A DNA stretch of 32,236 nucleotides from Nitrospinales bacterium (GCA_022450865.1 JAKUOQ010000011.1:1-32236), one strand, 5' to 3'. Shown: positions 1 to 9,957, counted from the stretch's first letter. The notes: generated by a model not told the origin, from the sequence alone. Numbers and translations: made by a program.

Positions 1-283
1 TTAATTCGTATTGGTGTAATAGAGCCCTTCCTCCAGTAAAACGGCGAACTACAGGAATATTATTTTTTTTACAGGATTCCAAGTCAATATATTTCGATAT
101 ATCCTGGGAATAACCAATAGAAAGCGTGGGTCGCTTCCAACCGTAAATACGCAATGTGGCAGGAGTTTTTCCTTCACTGCAAGCAATAAGAATGGCCTTA
201 TCTTTTGCCATATTGAAAGCTCCATCGCCCAAAGAATCCTGAATTATCCTCCAGTTATTTTGATTCATACAAAGCTTTTCCAT
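1..283 (-). CDS. lplA: Lipoate-protein ligase A family protein (BPL_LplA_LipB fold), N-terminal part; continues beyond the left edge
   Basis: Own reverse translation from ATG at 283: MEKLCMNQNNWRIIQDSLGDGAFNMAKDKAILIACSEGKTPATLRIYGWKRPTLSIGYSQDISKYIDLESCKKNNIPVVRRFTGGRALLHQYEL..., with LplA-like 'PTLRIYGWxxPTLSIGY' and 'IPVVRRxTGGRAxLH' motifs. Frame is open to the window edge. Not in the ORF track. Confidence 0.85.
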   Translation of the reverse strand, partial: MEKLCMNQNNWRIIQDSLGDGAFNMAKDKAILIACSEGKTPATLRIYGWKRPTLSIGYSQDISKYIDLESCKKNNIPVVRRFTGGRALLHQYEL

Positions 284-287
284 TTAA

Positions 288-1358
288 ATGAAAAAATCTT
301 TTGACTCAATTGCAATCATTCTATACATAATAGGTATGTTAAAAAATATTCAGCATAAACAAAATTTCATTTTTATTATGAGCTTTCTTCTCGCTCTCAC
401 AACCGAAAATTTATCATTTGCTTTTGAAAATTTTGGGACATTAAAAAAACAATGCCGGTCCACCTGCCATCAAGCTGAACACATCAAGCAATCTCGACAA
501 GATAAACTATCCCGGCCTGAATGCAAAACCTGTCATGTTGGAATTCATTATACATCCCAATTTTCTTCTACTCGAAAATCGGCTTTCTCTGTAAACAGTG
601 GGCTACTCTTAAAATCGTTGATACAAACGGTACCAACAAAAAATAAAACCTCACAACAAATCCCAAACAGCAGTTCGATTAAAGATATGGCTTTAATTCC
701 AGAAGGTAAATTTGTTATGGGTTCTAATGAACGATGGGATGATGAAGCTCCAGAACATATCTCGTTCACAAAAGCTTTTTATATGGATTTCAATGAGGTA
801 ACCAATTCAAACTATAAAAATTTTGTAGATGCTGTAAAGCATGAAACACCCTACCACTGGCCTGAGGGAAATATTCCTAAGGGCAAAGAAAAGCACCCCG
901 TAGTTTATGTGAGTTGGTTCGATGCTAACAATTATTGCAAGTGGGCAGGAAAAAGACTACCAACAGAACAGGAATGGGAAAAAGCTGCACGGGGATTAGA
1001 CGGCCTGATTTATCCTTGGGGAAATGAATGGTCATTAGATAAATCTAATAACCCTTATAAGCATTCTACGGGCACAAAGCCCATCGCTTCATATCCTGAA
1101 GGAAGAAGCCCTTACGGCTTAAATGACATGTCTGGAAATGTATGGGAATGGGTCGATAGCTATTATCTTCCCCACCCTGGAAATCCTGTAACACGAGCAG
1201 AGTATGGCAAAGACAAAAGGATTCTGAAAGGGGGATCCTGGTTTGATTGTCTATCATATGGCTGTGGGCTGAGTGCACCCACATTTAACAGAAGTTTTTT
1301 TACCCCGGAAGTAAAAAATAATAGTTTCGGATTTCGTTGTGCTAAAAATACAGAGTAA
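288..1358 (+). CDS. Secreted FGE/SUMF1 (formylglycine-generating enzyme-like) domain protein with N-terminal CX3CH and CX2CH motifs; true start probably one of the internal Met codons
   Basis: 'MALIPEGKFVMGSNERWDDEAPEH...NEVTNSNYKNFV...HPVVYVSWFDANNYCKWAGKRLPTEQEWEKAARG...YPWGNEW...NDMSGNVWEWVDSYY...RILKGGSWFDC...SFGFRCAK' is a classic SUMF1/FGE domain. The N-terminus has a hydrophobic signal-like stretch followed by CRSTCH and CKTCH. Confidence 0.85.
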   Translation: MKKSFDSIAIILYIIGMLKNIQHKQNFIFIMSFLLALTTENLSFAFENFGTLKKQCRSTCHQAEHIKQSRQDKLSRPECKTCHVGIHYTSQFSSTRKSAFSVNSGLLLKSLIQTVPTKNKTSQQIPNSSSIKDMALIPEGKFVMGSNERWDDEAPEHISFTKAFYMDFNEVTNSNYKNFVDAVKHETPYHWPEGNIPKGKEKHPVVYVSWFDANNYCKWAGKRLPTEQEWEKAARGLDGLIYPWGNEWSLDKSNNPYKHSTGTKPIASYPEGRSPYGLNDMSGNVWEWVDSYYLPHPGNPVTRAEYGKDKRILKGGSWFDCLSYGCGLSAPTFNRSFFTPEVKNNSFGFRCAKNTE

Positions 1359-1493
1359 ATCTTGCTCTCAGCAGAAAAAAAATAAAATGAAATGGGGATC
1401 TCAAGAGTAATAAATGGAAGTACCCAATAAAGACGAAAAATCAGGAATTTTCAACAGTATTCGTTTTATTCTTTTACTGTTCTTGATTGAGTT

Positions 1494-1521
1494 TTGTGGA
1501 TCACACTATCCAAGGTATACT
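1494..1521 (+). promoter_or_regulatory. Possible sigma70-type promoter for recA (TTGTGG - 16 bp - TATACT)
   Basis: TTGTGG at 1494-1499, 16-bp spacer, TATACT at 1516-1521, about 50 bp upstream of the recA ATG. No convincing LexA box seen. Confidence 0.3.
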
Positions 1522-1573
1522 CCATGAGAAAAGATTTAAAAGACCCACGGATAATAATAAGCAAGGAGGAATA

Positions 1574-2623
1574 ATGGGCGACAAGGATAAAGCGCTGGAA
1601 TTGGCACTCACACAAATCGAAAAACAATTCGGCAAGGGTTCCATTATGAAACTGGGACAAGCTGAATATCAAAAAGGAGTGGATGTCATTTCTACCGGTT
1701 CTATTTCACTTGATAGTTGCTTGGGTGTCGGTGGGGTTCCAAAAGGACGGATTATCGAAATCTACGGCCCTGAAGCTTCAGGAAAAACTAGCCTGACCCT
1801 GCATATAATTGCAGAAGCCCAGAAAGCGGGCGGAGTTGCAGCTTTCATTGATGCAGAGCATGCACTGGATCCAGAATATGCACGGAACCTTGGTGTCAAT
1901 TTAGATGATCTTCTTCTTTCCCAGCCAGATACTGGAGAACAGACTCTGGAAATCGCGGAAGTGCTTATCCGAAGCGGTGCCGTAGACGTCATCGTAGTGG
2001 ATTCCGTTGCAGCCCTTGTTCCAAAAGCAGAGCTGGATGGGGACATGGGCGATTCACATATGGGACTTCAAGCACGGCTCATGTCGCAAGCCATGCGTAA
2101 ATTAGCAGGGGTAATCAACAAATCACATACATGCCTCATCTTCATCAATCAGATTCGCATGAAAATTGGGGTAATGTTTGGAAACCCAGAAACTACAACA
2201 GGCGGCAACGCCCTCAAATTTTATTCGTCTGTTCGAATTGATATCCGCAGAATTGCCGCCCTAAAAGACGGCGAAGAAGTAATTGGCAATCGCACTCGTG
2301 CCAAAGTAGTAAAAAATAAAGTCGCTCCACCTTTTCGAAATTGTGAATTCGATATTATCTATGGTAAGGGGATATCCAAAATGGGGGACCTTCTCGACCT
2401 TGGCGTCGCCAACGAAATTATCGCAAAAAGTGGCACCTGGTTTTCATATAAGGAAAATCGAATAGGACAAGGACGAGAAAACTCCAAACGTTTTCTTGGA
2501 GAAAATCCGGACATCGCCAACGACATAGAAAATCAATTGCGACTGAAACTAGGACTTGCAGGAACAGAAGAAGTAACACCTAACAAGTCCGATAAAAGTA
2601 AGAAGGCCGATAAAAACGACTAA
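1574..2623 (+). CDS. recA: Recombinase RecA
   Basis: Full-length RecA: '[12 protein letters not shown]', Walker A 'GPEASGKT', '[12 protein letters not shown]', '[30 protein letters not shown]'. ATG at 1574 follows AAGGAGGA; the ORF-track start at 1487 is an upstream extension. Confidence 0.98.
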   Translation: MGDKDKALELALTQIEKQFGKGSIMKLGQAEYQKGVDVISTGSISLDSCLGVGGVPKGRIIEIYGPEASGKTSLTLHIIAEAQKAGGVAAFIDAEHALDPEYARNLGVNLDDLLLSQPDTGEQTLEIAEVLIRSGAVDVIVVDSVAALVPKAELDGDMGDSHMGLQARLMSQAMRKLAGVINKSHTCLIFINQIRMKIGVMFGNPETTTGGNALKFYSSVRIDIRRIAALKDGEEVIGNRTRAKVVKNKVAPPFRNCEFDIIYGKGISKMGDLLDLGVANEIIAKSGTWFSYKENRIGQGRENSKRFLGENPDIANDIENQLRLKLGLAGTEEVTPNKSDKSKKADKND

Positions 2624-2631
2624 TTAGTAAT

Positions 2632-3123
2632 ATGCCTGATCCTGTATCATTAAAAAAAGCTAAAGCTCAGGCTTTGCAATATCTTTCTTACAGAGACCGC
2701 AGCAAATGGGAGCTTAGCCAATATCTTGGCAAAAAGGAACATTCCCCCCCGGTGATTAAGAAAACCCTAGATTATCTTGCGGAGCTTAACTACGTTAATG
2801 ATCACCGGTTCGCTTTACAATGGGGTCAATATAAAATTAACAAAAATAAACTGGGTAAAAATCGATTGTACTTCGAGCTATTAGGAAAAGGAGTCAACAA
2901 GGAAACAATAGAAGGTATCCTGAATACTCTTTATGAAGAAAACCCAGAAATGGAGCTCGCAGCACAATGCGCACGCAAAAAATGGGTTACTTTAAAAAGT
3001 TTTGAAGAAAAAAAGAAAAAACGATTACTGGTTCAATATCTGCAAAGAAAAGGGTTCTCATCGGATATTATTTATCAGTCAGTAAGGACATTAGCTGAAT
3101 CCGGTAGTATTGAAAATCATTAA
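2632..3123 (+). CDS. recX: Regulatory protein RecX
   Basis: 163 aa, immediately downstream of recA; 'ALQYLSYRDRSKWELSQYLGKK...VIKKTLDYLAELNYVNDHRFALQW' is the RecX three-helix repeat pattern. Confidence 0.92.
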   Translation: MPDPVSLKKAKAQALQYLSYRDRSKWELSQYLGKKEHSPPVIKKTLDYLAELNYVNDHRFALQWGQYKINKNKLGKNRLYFELLGKGVNKETIEGILNTLYEENPEMELAAQCARKKWVTLKSFEEKKKKRLLVQYLQRKGFSSDIIYQSVRTLAESGSIENH

Positions 3124-3161
3124 TGCAGCCCCCTTCTGCTCTAGATCAAGATTAATGTAGA

Positions 3162-3929
3162 ATGGAACTTATCAACACACTTCCACAACCATTAATTACT
3201 GTTACCCTATTTATTTTTGGACTTTCAATCGGTAGCTTCGCCAATGTTTGCATATATCGATTGCCTAAAAAGGAATCTGTTGTTTCTCCTGTATCTTATT
3301 GTACCGCCTGCTTAGTTCCTATCCGTCCTTTAGACAATATTCCGATAATAAGCTATTTAGTTCTTAGAGGTAGATGCAGAGATTGCAATAATAATATATC
3401 TGTCATTTATCCTGTCATAGAAATTATCACTGCCTTGCTTCTTCTTGCTGGGTTTTTTAAATTTGGGCTTACTTTTGATTTTCTGGTCTACTTCGTGCTA
3501 GCCCCAACTTTAGTTATCATCACTGTAGTTGATATTAAGCACCAGATTATCCCTGACGTCATAACCCTCCCTGGACTTGCTCTAGGCCTTGCAGCGGGTA
3601 GTTATTCGATAGGATATGTGAACTCATTTATGGGGTTTTTATTAGGGTGTGGGTTATTCTATCTTTTGGCAATTTTGAGCAATGGAGGTATGGGAGGAGG
3701 AGATATAAAATATATTGCTGCTGCTGGAGCCTTTGTGGGTTGGCAAAAAGTACTACTGATTATTTTCATTGGCGCTGTTCTAGGAACTTTCGTTGGTTTA
3801 TTTCAAATAGGCTTCCAGAAAAAAACAAGAAAAAATATCATTCCTTTTGGCCCACTTCTATCGGTAGCCACTTTGATCACATTGTTTTATGGAAATCTTT
3901 TGATAAAATTATATATAGACAATCTGTGA
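3162..3929 (+). CDS. pilD: Type IV prepilin peptidase (A24 family)
   Basis: 'GSFANVCIYRLP', two CxxC pairs (YCTAC, RCRDC), 'VVDIKHQIIPDVITLPG' and 'GGMGGGDIKYIAAAGAFVGW' aspartyl motifs; multi-TM. Confidence 0.92.
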   Translation: MELINTLPQPLITVTLFIFGLSIGSFANVCIYRLPKKESVVSPVSYCTACLVPIRPLDNIPIISYLVLRGRCRDCNNNISVIYPVIEIITALLLLAGFFKFGLTFDFLVYFVLAPTLVIITVVDIKHQIIPDVITLPGLALGLAAGSYSIGYVNSFMGFLLGCGLFYLLAILSNGGMGGGDIKYIAAAGAFVGWQKVLLIIFIGAVLGTFVGLFQIGFQKKTRKNIIPFGPLLSVATLITLFYGNLLIKLYIDNL

Positions 3930-3958
3930 GTTGGTCTAGCTGAAATAAAAATATTTAT

Positions 3959-4900
3959 CTAATCCGTTGAAGAAAAAATCTGCTCTATCTTCTCGCAGTT
4001 TTCTTTTGAAGGCTGCCAACCTATCGATTTCAGGTTTTCTTCCATCTGTACTGGATTTTTAACACCTACAAGAGCTGTTGTAAGACCCGGTTGCCTTAGT
4101 ACCCAGTTTATTGCCATCTGACCACAAGTTTTCCCCTCCTCGAGAGCAATGACTTTTAAAAGGTCGACCTTACTAATATTTTCGGCATACCCTTCGCCAG
4201 CAAAAGTACCAATAATACCTTTACCGCGCCAGTCTTTAAATTTGGTGTTTTTGTCATACTTCCCTGTAAGCACCCCTGAAGAAAGAGGACTATAAGCGAT
4301 GATTCCAATATCATTTTCAATGCAAAGTGGAACTGTTTCTTTTTCAATTTCTCGAGCCAGCAAACTATACTCAGGTTGCAGCGAAATAATTTTTGCGTAT
4401 TGGGAACATTCTTTTATCTGTGCTGCTGAATAATTACTCACACCAATAGAGCGAATTTTACCTTGTTCCTGGATCTCAAGGAGAGTCTCCATGGTCTCCT
4501 GGTGCGAGGTTTCAACATCAGGCCAATGCACTTGATAAAGATCGATCCAATCTGTGCCCAATCGTTTTAAGCTCTGATCAATCTCCTCCAAAATTGATTT
4601 CCGACTTGCATCTTTTCGGAGTGCACTCAATGATTCCTTATCCCATCTAAGACCACATTTTGTTGCTAGAATTACATTTTCACGGACCGGCTTAAGAGCC
4701 TCACCGATTAATTCTTCAGAGTGCCCAAACCCATAAACAGGAGCAGTATCAAAAATATTAATGCCTTGATCGAAAGATGCTTTAATTGAGTCGATGGATT
4801 TCTTATCACCTTCATTTTTCCAGAAGGGTGCCCCTCCTATACCCCAAGCCCCATAACCTATAACCGAAACTTCTAAATCTCCCAGTTTTCTATATTCCAT
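3959..4900 (-). CDS. Aldo/keto reductase
   Basis: 'MEYRKLGDLEVSVIGYGAWGIGG', 'FDTAPVYGFGHSEELIGEAL', 'ILATKCG', 'DLYQVHWPD', 'IGVSNY', 'SPLSSGVLTGKY' AKR signatures. Confidence 0.93.
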   Translation of the reverse strand: MEYRKLGDLEVSVIGYGAWGIGGAPFWKNEGDKKSIDSIKASFDQGINIFDTAPVYGFGHSEELIGEALKPVRENVILATKCGLRWDKESLSALRKDASRKSILEEIDQSLKRLGTDWIDLYQVHWPDVETSHQETMETLLEIQEQGKIRSIGVSNYSAAQIKECSQYAKIISLQPEYSLLAREIEKETVPLCIENDIGIIAYSPLSSGVLTGKYDKNTKFKDWRGKGIIGTFAGEGYAENISKVDLLKVIALEEGKTCGQMAINWVLRQPGLTTALVGVKNPVQMEENLKSIGWQPSKENCEKIEQIFSSTD

Positions 4901-5002
4901 ATCTAGCCATATATTTTAAAATTATTAAATTCATTAATATCCTTTTCTCCTCTAAGAGGATAATATTATAGTCCTAACTTTGTTTCGTCTAAATTTTAAT
5001 TA

Positions 5003-6736
5003 TTGGAACCCATGAATTCTCTTCTAAGAGTCCTAAGCTATTTAAAACCCTATCAAGGAAAAGTTGCCCTGACCCTTTTTCTGGCAATATCCACGACTCT
5101 TCTGGATCTAGTTCCCCCCTGGTTGACGAAAGTAATTGTGGATAACCTTGTAGAAAATAAGGATATGACGCCAGTTTACTGGGCAATTGCTGGAATTGCC
5201 TTTGTATATTTAGCCCGCAATTTTACAAACCACAAACGTATCGTGATTAATAACAAAGTTGAACAAAGCGTGGTGTTCGATTTGCGCTCGGAAGTTTACC
5301 GTTCTTTTCAAAAATTATCTTTAAAATATTTTGAAAACCGTTCAACAGGCGAGCTTATGTCGCGTGCCAATGACGATGTCAATTATGTTGAAAGAATTTT
5401 TATTGATGGCGTCGAACAGGTCGTTACTGCCGTCCTTACACTGATTGGAATTTCGGTAATACTTTTTTACATGCATTGGAAATTAGCTCTGTTAGCGCTG
5501 CTACCCATTCCTTTTCTTATTTATGGAGCATGGATATATACCGAAAAGGCACACAGCCAATATCATGTGGTACGTAAGCGTGCAGCTTCCATGAATTCTA
5601 AATTACAGGATTCCATCTCAGGCATTCGGGAAACACTTTCCTTTAATCGACAGCTTCACGAAGTCGAACAATTTGAAAAAAGAAGTCGAGATTATTGCGA
5701 GGGCACTTTGAAAGTAATGCGTATGTGGGCTATCTATTCTCCTACCATGATGTTTCTCGGTTCTTTGGGAACGGTTTTGATTCTTCTGTTTGGAGCCGGA
5801 CTTGTGCAGGCAAATGAAATAACCGTAGGTTCTCTTGTTGCATTCGTCGGTTATCTAGCACTTTTTTATACACCAATCAATCAATTACATTCTGTAAATC
5901 ATATGCTGCAACATGCCTTGGCGTCTGGGGACAGGTTATTTGAAATCATTGATACTGTGCCTGACGTAAGGGAAAGTCCGAATGCAGTCCTTCCCTTAAC
6001 CAATGTAAGGGGAATAATTCATTTTGACCAAGTGAACTTTTCCTACATTGAGGGAAAACCAGCGATTCGGAGGATTGAATTTACCCTATCCGCAGGAGAA
6101 AAAATTGCTTTGGTCGGCCATACGGGGAGTGGAAAATCTACACTTGTAAAATTGCTCATGCGTTTTTACGATGTTGATTCCGGGATAATTAGCTTAGATG
6201 GGTATCCTATTAAAGATTTAAAGCTTTCTTATTTAAGAGAACAAATCGGCTTGGTCTCTCAAGATCCTTTTTTATTCAATGGCACTGTCGCAGAAAATAT
6301 AATGTATGGAAATATTGAAGCCAGTAGAGAGCAGATCATTGCAGCGGCCATCGCATCTCATGCAGACCCCTTCATAAAAAACCTTCCCGATGGTTATGAC
6401 ACACAGGTTGGAGAACGAGGCGTAAAACTTTCAGGAGGAGAAAAGCACCGAATCGCCATCGCCCGAACCTTCCTTAAAGATCCGCCTATCATTATTCTGG
6501 ATGAAGCGACCTCAACTGTGGATACGAAAACCGAGTACCACATTAAAGAAGCATTAAATAAGTTAATGGCAGGCAGGACTACCCTATCTATCGCGCACCG
6601 ATTATCTACTCTGGAAGGAGCGGACAGGATTTTAGTTATGCGAGACGGTGAATTGGTGGAATCAGGAACTCACGATGCCTTAATCAGCATCGATTCAGAA
6701 TACGCAAATCTTTTCCAATATCAGGTACATTTATAA
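5003..6736 (+). CDS. ABC transporter, fused permease and ATPase (MsbA/lipid A-exporter-like)
   Basis: TM domain followed by Walker A 'GHTGSGKST', 'GLVSQDPFLFNGTVAENI', signature 'VKLSGGEKHRIAIARTFLKDPPIIILDEATSTVD', H-loop 'SIAHRLST'. Confidence 0.92.
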   Translation: MEPMNSLLRVLSYLKPYQGKVALTLFLAISTTLLDLVPPWLTKVIVDNLVENKDMTPVYWAIAGIAFVYLARNFTNHKRIVINNKVEQSVVFDLRSEVYRSFQKLSLKYFENRSTGELMSRANDDVNYVERIFIDGVEQVVTAVLTLIGISVILFYMHWKLALLALLPIPFLIYGAWIYTEKAHSQYHVVRKRAASMNSKLQDSISGIRETLSFNRQLHEVEQFEKRSRDYCEGTLKVMRMWAIYSPTMMFLGSLGTVLILLFGAGLVQANEITVGSLVAFVGYLALFYTPINQLHSVNHMLQHALASGDRLFEIIDTVPDVRESPNAVLPLTNVRGIIHFDQVNFSYIEGKPAIRRIEFTLSAGEKIALVGHTGSGKSTLVKLLMRFYDVDSGIISLDGYPIKDLKLSYLREQIGLVSQDPFLFNGTVAENIMYGNIEASREQIIAAAIASHADPFIKNLPDGYDTQVGERGVKLSGGEKHRIAIARTFLKDPPIIILDEATSTVDTKTEYHIKEALNKLMAGRTTLSIAHRLSTLEGADRILVMRDGELVESGTHDALISIDSEYANLFQYQVHL

Positions 6737-6760
6737 AACCGCTTTTGCAAAATCAGCAGG

Positions 6761-7717
6761 TCAATTCCCTATCTCTACAACTTCACCCATTTTTCGAAAT
6801 TTTTCTTCGCGTAAAGTAACAAGTTTATCTGGGTCAATTTCCTTCAATTCCAAAAGATTTTTTCGGAGTGCTTTTTTTAAACGGATGGCCGCTTGTTTAT
6901 GGTTCCTATGCGCACCCCCTAAGGGCTCACGAACAATCTGATCAACGATTTTAAATTTTAGCAAATGGTTTGCAGTCAAACATAAAGCATCAGCAGCTTG
7001 TCTGTTTTTGCTCTTATCCTCCCAAAGTATGGAAGCACAGCCTTCTGGAGAGATCACTGAATATACTGAATGTTCCAGCATTAAAACACCTATAGCCAAA
7101 GCACCCCCTGAGCCTCCCTCTCCAATCACCACGCAGATGATAGGAACCCGCATTTGGATCATGCTGAACATATTTGTAGCTATGGCTTCTGACTGGCCTT
7201 TTTCTTCTGCATCGACCCCAGGGTAAGCTCCCGGGGTATCAATGAATGTAATGATGGGCATATTAAATTTTTCTGCCATTCGCATTAAACGAAGTGCCTT
7301 GCGGTATCCTGATGGTTGCGACATGCCAAAATTTCTGGCAATTTTCTCTTCCATATTCCTACCTTTTTGATGTCCAACAACCATCACTGGCAAATCAGCA
7401 AACTTGGCAGGTCCCGCTACAATAGATGGTCCATCACCTCCGTGGCGATCTCCGTGCAATTCAAAAAAGTCAGAAAAAATATACTGAATATAATCCAGCA
7501 TATGAGGCCTATCTGGATGCCTCGCTACCATGGTTTTGTCCCAACCCTTCAGATTGGAATATACATCGTGCTTCGTTTTACGAAGTTTCTTTTTGAGCTT
7601 TGAAATCTCTTCAGTTATATCTCCAACACTGTCATACATATGAGAAAGAGACACCAGATCATGTATCTGTTTTTCTAATGCAAAAATTTCTTTTTCAAAA
7701 TCGAGTATCTGAATCAT
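6761..7717 (-). CDS. accA: Acetyl-CoA carboxylase carboxyltransferase subunit alpha
   Basis: 'LDFEKEIFALEKQI', 'RHPDRPHMLDYI', 'ELHGDRHGGDGPSIVAGPAKF', 'FIDTPGAYPGVDAEEKGQSEAIATN', 'IGEGGSGGALAIGV', 'YSVISPEGCASILWED'. Confidence 0.97.
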   Translation of the reverse strand: MIQILDFEKEIFALEKQIHDLVSLSHMYDSVGDITEEISKLKKKLRKTKHDVYSNLKGWDKTMVARHPDRPHMLDYIQYIFSDFFELHGDRHGGDGPSIVAGPAKFADLPVMVVGHQKGRNMEEKIARNFGMSQPSGYRKALRLMRMAEKFNMPIITFIDTPGAYPGVDAEEKGQSEAIATNMFSMIQMRVPIICVVIGEGGSGGALAIGVLMLEHSVYSVISPEGCASILWEDKSKNRQAADALCLTANHLLKFKIVDQIVREPLGGAHRNHKQAAIRLKKALRKNLLELKEIDPDKLVTLREEKFRKMGEVVEIGN

Positions 7718-7762
7718 GGTTATTTACAAAGTTTAAATATGTTTTAAAGTATTTTCACATAA

Positions 7763-7776
7763 AGCCGATTTCGGCT
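7763..7776. terminator. Perfect short stem-loop AGCCGA-TT-TCGGCT between the LRR gene and accA; possible weak terminator for the LRR gene
   Basis: 6-bp perfect inverted repeat with a 2-nt centre. On the minus strand it is followed by a TTTAT tract rather than a strong U run. Confidence 0.3.
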
Positions 7777-7804
7777 CTAATGAGTTCCCATGCTAAATTT
7801 TATT

Positions 7805-8875
7805 CTAGTAGAAACCAAAAATAGGGTGGACCAAGTTTTGTAAGATTTTGGATTTGTTCAATGCCTGTGCCCCTGTCGTGCCAATTTTATTTTGCCCCAA
7901 CTTTAATGATTCCAGACTTGAAAAATTGGGCGATTCGGCAATGGCAAAAGCACCTTCATCGCCAATCCGGTTAAAGTTTAAATCCAGTTTTTTTAGTTTT
8001 TCCAGGCTATTGGAGTTAGCCAGAGCCTTAGCACCTGCATCGGATATATTATTTTGGGAAAGATTCAGTGAGACCAACTGCTTTAAGTTTTCAGATTTTG
8101 AAAGTGCAATCACCGCTTTATCTGATAAATCATTATTTTTTAAATCTAATATTTCTAATTTACTAGCGAATGGGGACTCCAATAAAACATCGACTCCCAA
8201 ATCTCCAATTAAACCCGCACCCAGTTCATTTAAGCGATTCGAGCGATTCAAGTCTTTTAACCATTCCATTAATTGAAAACGTTTCCATGCATCCTTCGCG
8301 GAATCTTCAATTGGATTATAAGTCAATTGAATGTTTTTTAAGTTTTTCAATTTTGTCGAGCGAGTGAGCTTTATAACACCCGAACCATGTATTTTATTGT
8401 AATTCAGGTTCAAATCTTCCAACTTCGACAAGGTGTCCGACTCAGCAATCAAAGCTGCTCCCATATCAGATATACGATTATGATACAAATTTAAAACTTT
8501 CAAGCTTGATAATGGTTGCGATTTAGAAATATATCTAACACCCTGATCGGTGATATTATTATTCTCCAAATAAAGGGCAATAAGCTGATTGAGGTTTTTC
8601 GATTCAGCTAATGCACGCACACCCTCATCCCCAAAGTTACCCTTATAAAGTATAAGGACAGAGACCGTTTTCAATAAAGAAGACTGCGCTAGATGAGCAA
8701 CGCCTTCATCTCCCAGGTTTTTGCCATTGATTCGCAGCACCTGATCATTGCGCTTTAGTTTGTTCTGTATATATCTTTCAATTTCTTCCCCGGTCATCTT
8801 TGGCGGTGCTGAGCCCAGGGTGAAGAAACAAAAAAAACAAATTACTATTTTTAATCTATATAAAGGCAGCTTCAT
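7805..8875 (-). CDS. Exported leucine-rich repeat protein, ribonuclease-inhibitor-type repeats
   Basis: N-terminal hydrophobic signal 'LKIVICFFCFFTLGSA', then repeats such as 'LxxLxxLxLxxNxIxDxGAxALAxS' with a period of about 25 aa. Confidence 0.85.
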   Translation of the reverse strand: MKLPLYRLKIVICFFCFFTLGSAPPKMTGEEIERYIQNKLKRNDQVLRINGKNLGDEGVAHLAQSSLLKTVSVLILYKGNFGDEGVRALAESKNLNQLIALYLENNNITDQGVRYISKSQPLSSLKVLNLYHNRISDMGAALIAESDTLSKLEDLNLNYNKIHGSGVIKLTRSTKLKNLKNIQLTYNPIEDSAKDAWKRFQLMEWLKDLNRSNRLNELGAGLIGDLGVDVLLESPFASKLEILDLKNNDLSDKAVIALSKSENLKQLVSLNLSQNNISDAGAKALANSNSLEKLKKLDLNFNRIGDEGAFAIAESPNFSSLESLKLGQNKIGTTGAQALNKSKILQNLVHPIFGFY

Positions 8876-8928
8876 CTTTCAGGAATTCATAGTGTGGATC
8901 AAATTAAGAGAAATTGTTTAAAACTATA

Positions 8929-9957
8929 TTACATATCATTAGGATCGTTTTCAATTTCTCTTAAACGAGACTCTAGCTCTTTTACCTTTCTGGCAAGATC
9001 GGGTAGCTTTGGCAAAGTTGCTACATACCGTTTCCATGTACCTGTAGGAACAGCCGGCCATCCGCTTACAACAGCATTATTTTCAAGATCACGAAAGGTC
9101 CCAGATTTTGCTGTCACGGTTACTTGGTTTCCCACAGTCACATGGTCGGCTAAGCCAACCTGCCCTGCCAACACCACATGATGGCCAAGCCTACAGCTGC
9201 CGGCCAAGCCTACTTGAGCAACCAGAATAGAATGATTGCCGACCGTGCAATTGTGAGCAACCTGCACGAGATTATCTATTTTGGTGCCCGCCTTAATAAG
9301 TGTTGTATCCATCGCTGCCCTATCTATGCAACTGTTAGCACCTATTTCCACAAAATCTTCAATTACCACCCGTCCAAACTGATTAATTTTATAGTGACAA
9401 CCTTTTTCATCCAGTGTGTACCCAAATCCATCGGCACCTATCACCGTTCCGGCATGTACGATGACATGTCTTCCCATTTCAGTATTGCGGTAAAGAGTAA
9501 CATTAGGATGTAGCGTACAATAGTCATCAATTTTACAATCGTTACCGATCACTACATTCGGATACAAAACCACATCATTCCCAATAGAAACATTTTCCCC
9601 TATACAAACCCCTGCTGAAAGAGTCACATTCTCACCAAGCACCACTTTTTCACCAATCACGACGCTTGAGTGAATTCCCGGTTGTGGTCGAGGTTCCGGG
9701 TGAAACTCGTTAACCAAACGAGCAAAGGCTAGCTCAGGTTTTGCAACCACGATTTGTGGAATCGAAACTTCGACAGGCTTGACTACAAAAACCGCTGATG
9801 CCTTAGACTTTTTTAATACATCAAGATATTTATTTTGCATAAGAAAGGTGATATCCCCTTCTTTAGCATCATGAACACCACGTACTCCGTTAATTTCTAT
9901 AGAACCATCTCCTTCCAAGGTTCCAGACACTAATGAAGCAACTTGTTCCAGCTTCAT
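8929..9957 (-). CDS. lpxD: UDP-3-O-(3-hydroxyacyl)glucosamine N-acyltransferase
   Basis: Hexapeptide-repeat left-handed beta-helix; 'VVIGADGFGYTLDEKGCHYKINQFGRVVIEDFVEIGANSCIDRAAMDTTLIKAGTKIDNLVQVAHNCTVGNHSILVAQVGLAGS' is LpxD-specific. Confidence 0.96.
   Translation of the reverse strand: MKLEQVASLVSGTLEGDGSIEINGVRGVHDAKEGDITFLMQNKYLDVLKKSKASAVFVVKPVEVSIPQIVVAKPELAFARLVNEFHPEPRPQPGIHSSVVIGEKVVLGENVTLSAGVCIGENVSIGNDVVLYPNVVIGNDCKIDDYCTLHPNVTLYRNTEMGRHVIVHAGTVIGADGFGYTLDEKGCHYKINQFGRVVIEDFVEIGANSCIDRAAMDTTLIKAGTKIDNLVQVAHNCTVGNHSILVAQVGLAGSCRLGHHVVLAGQVGLADHVTVGNQVTVTAKSGTFRDLENNAVVSGWPAVPTGTWKRYVATLPKLPDLARKVKELESRLREIENDPNDM

Noticed and set aside
1487-1573. N-terminal extension of recA in the ORF track
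   Set aside because: The RecA start with a strong Shine-Dalgarno (AAGGAGGA) is at 1574; the extension is non-conserved-looking leader that overlaps the putative promoter.
4918-4975. Palindrome TCCTCT-A-AGAGGA near 4950 considered as a terminator or mobile-element end
   Set aside because: Lies in the divergent promoter region of the AKR and ABC genes, no T tract and no paired end; may simply be an operator or chance.
7848-8276. 142-aa plus-strand ORF
   Set aside because: Antisense to the LRR repeats; apparent periodicity merely mirrors the repeats.
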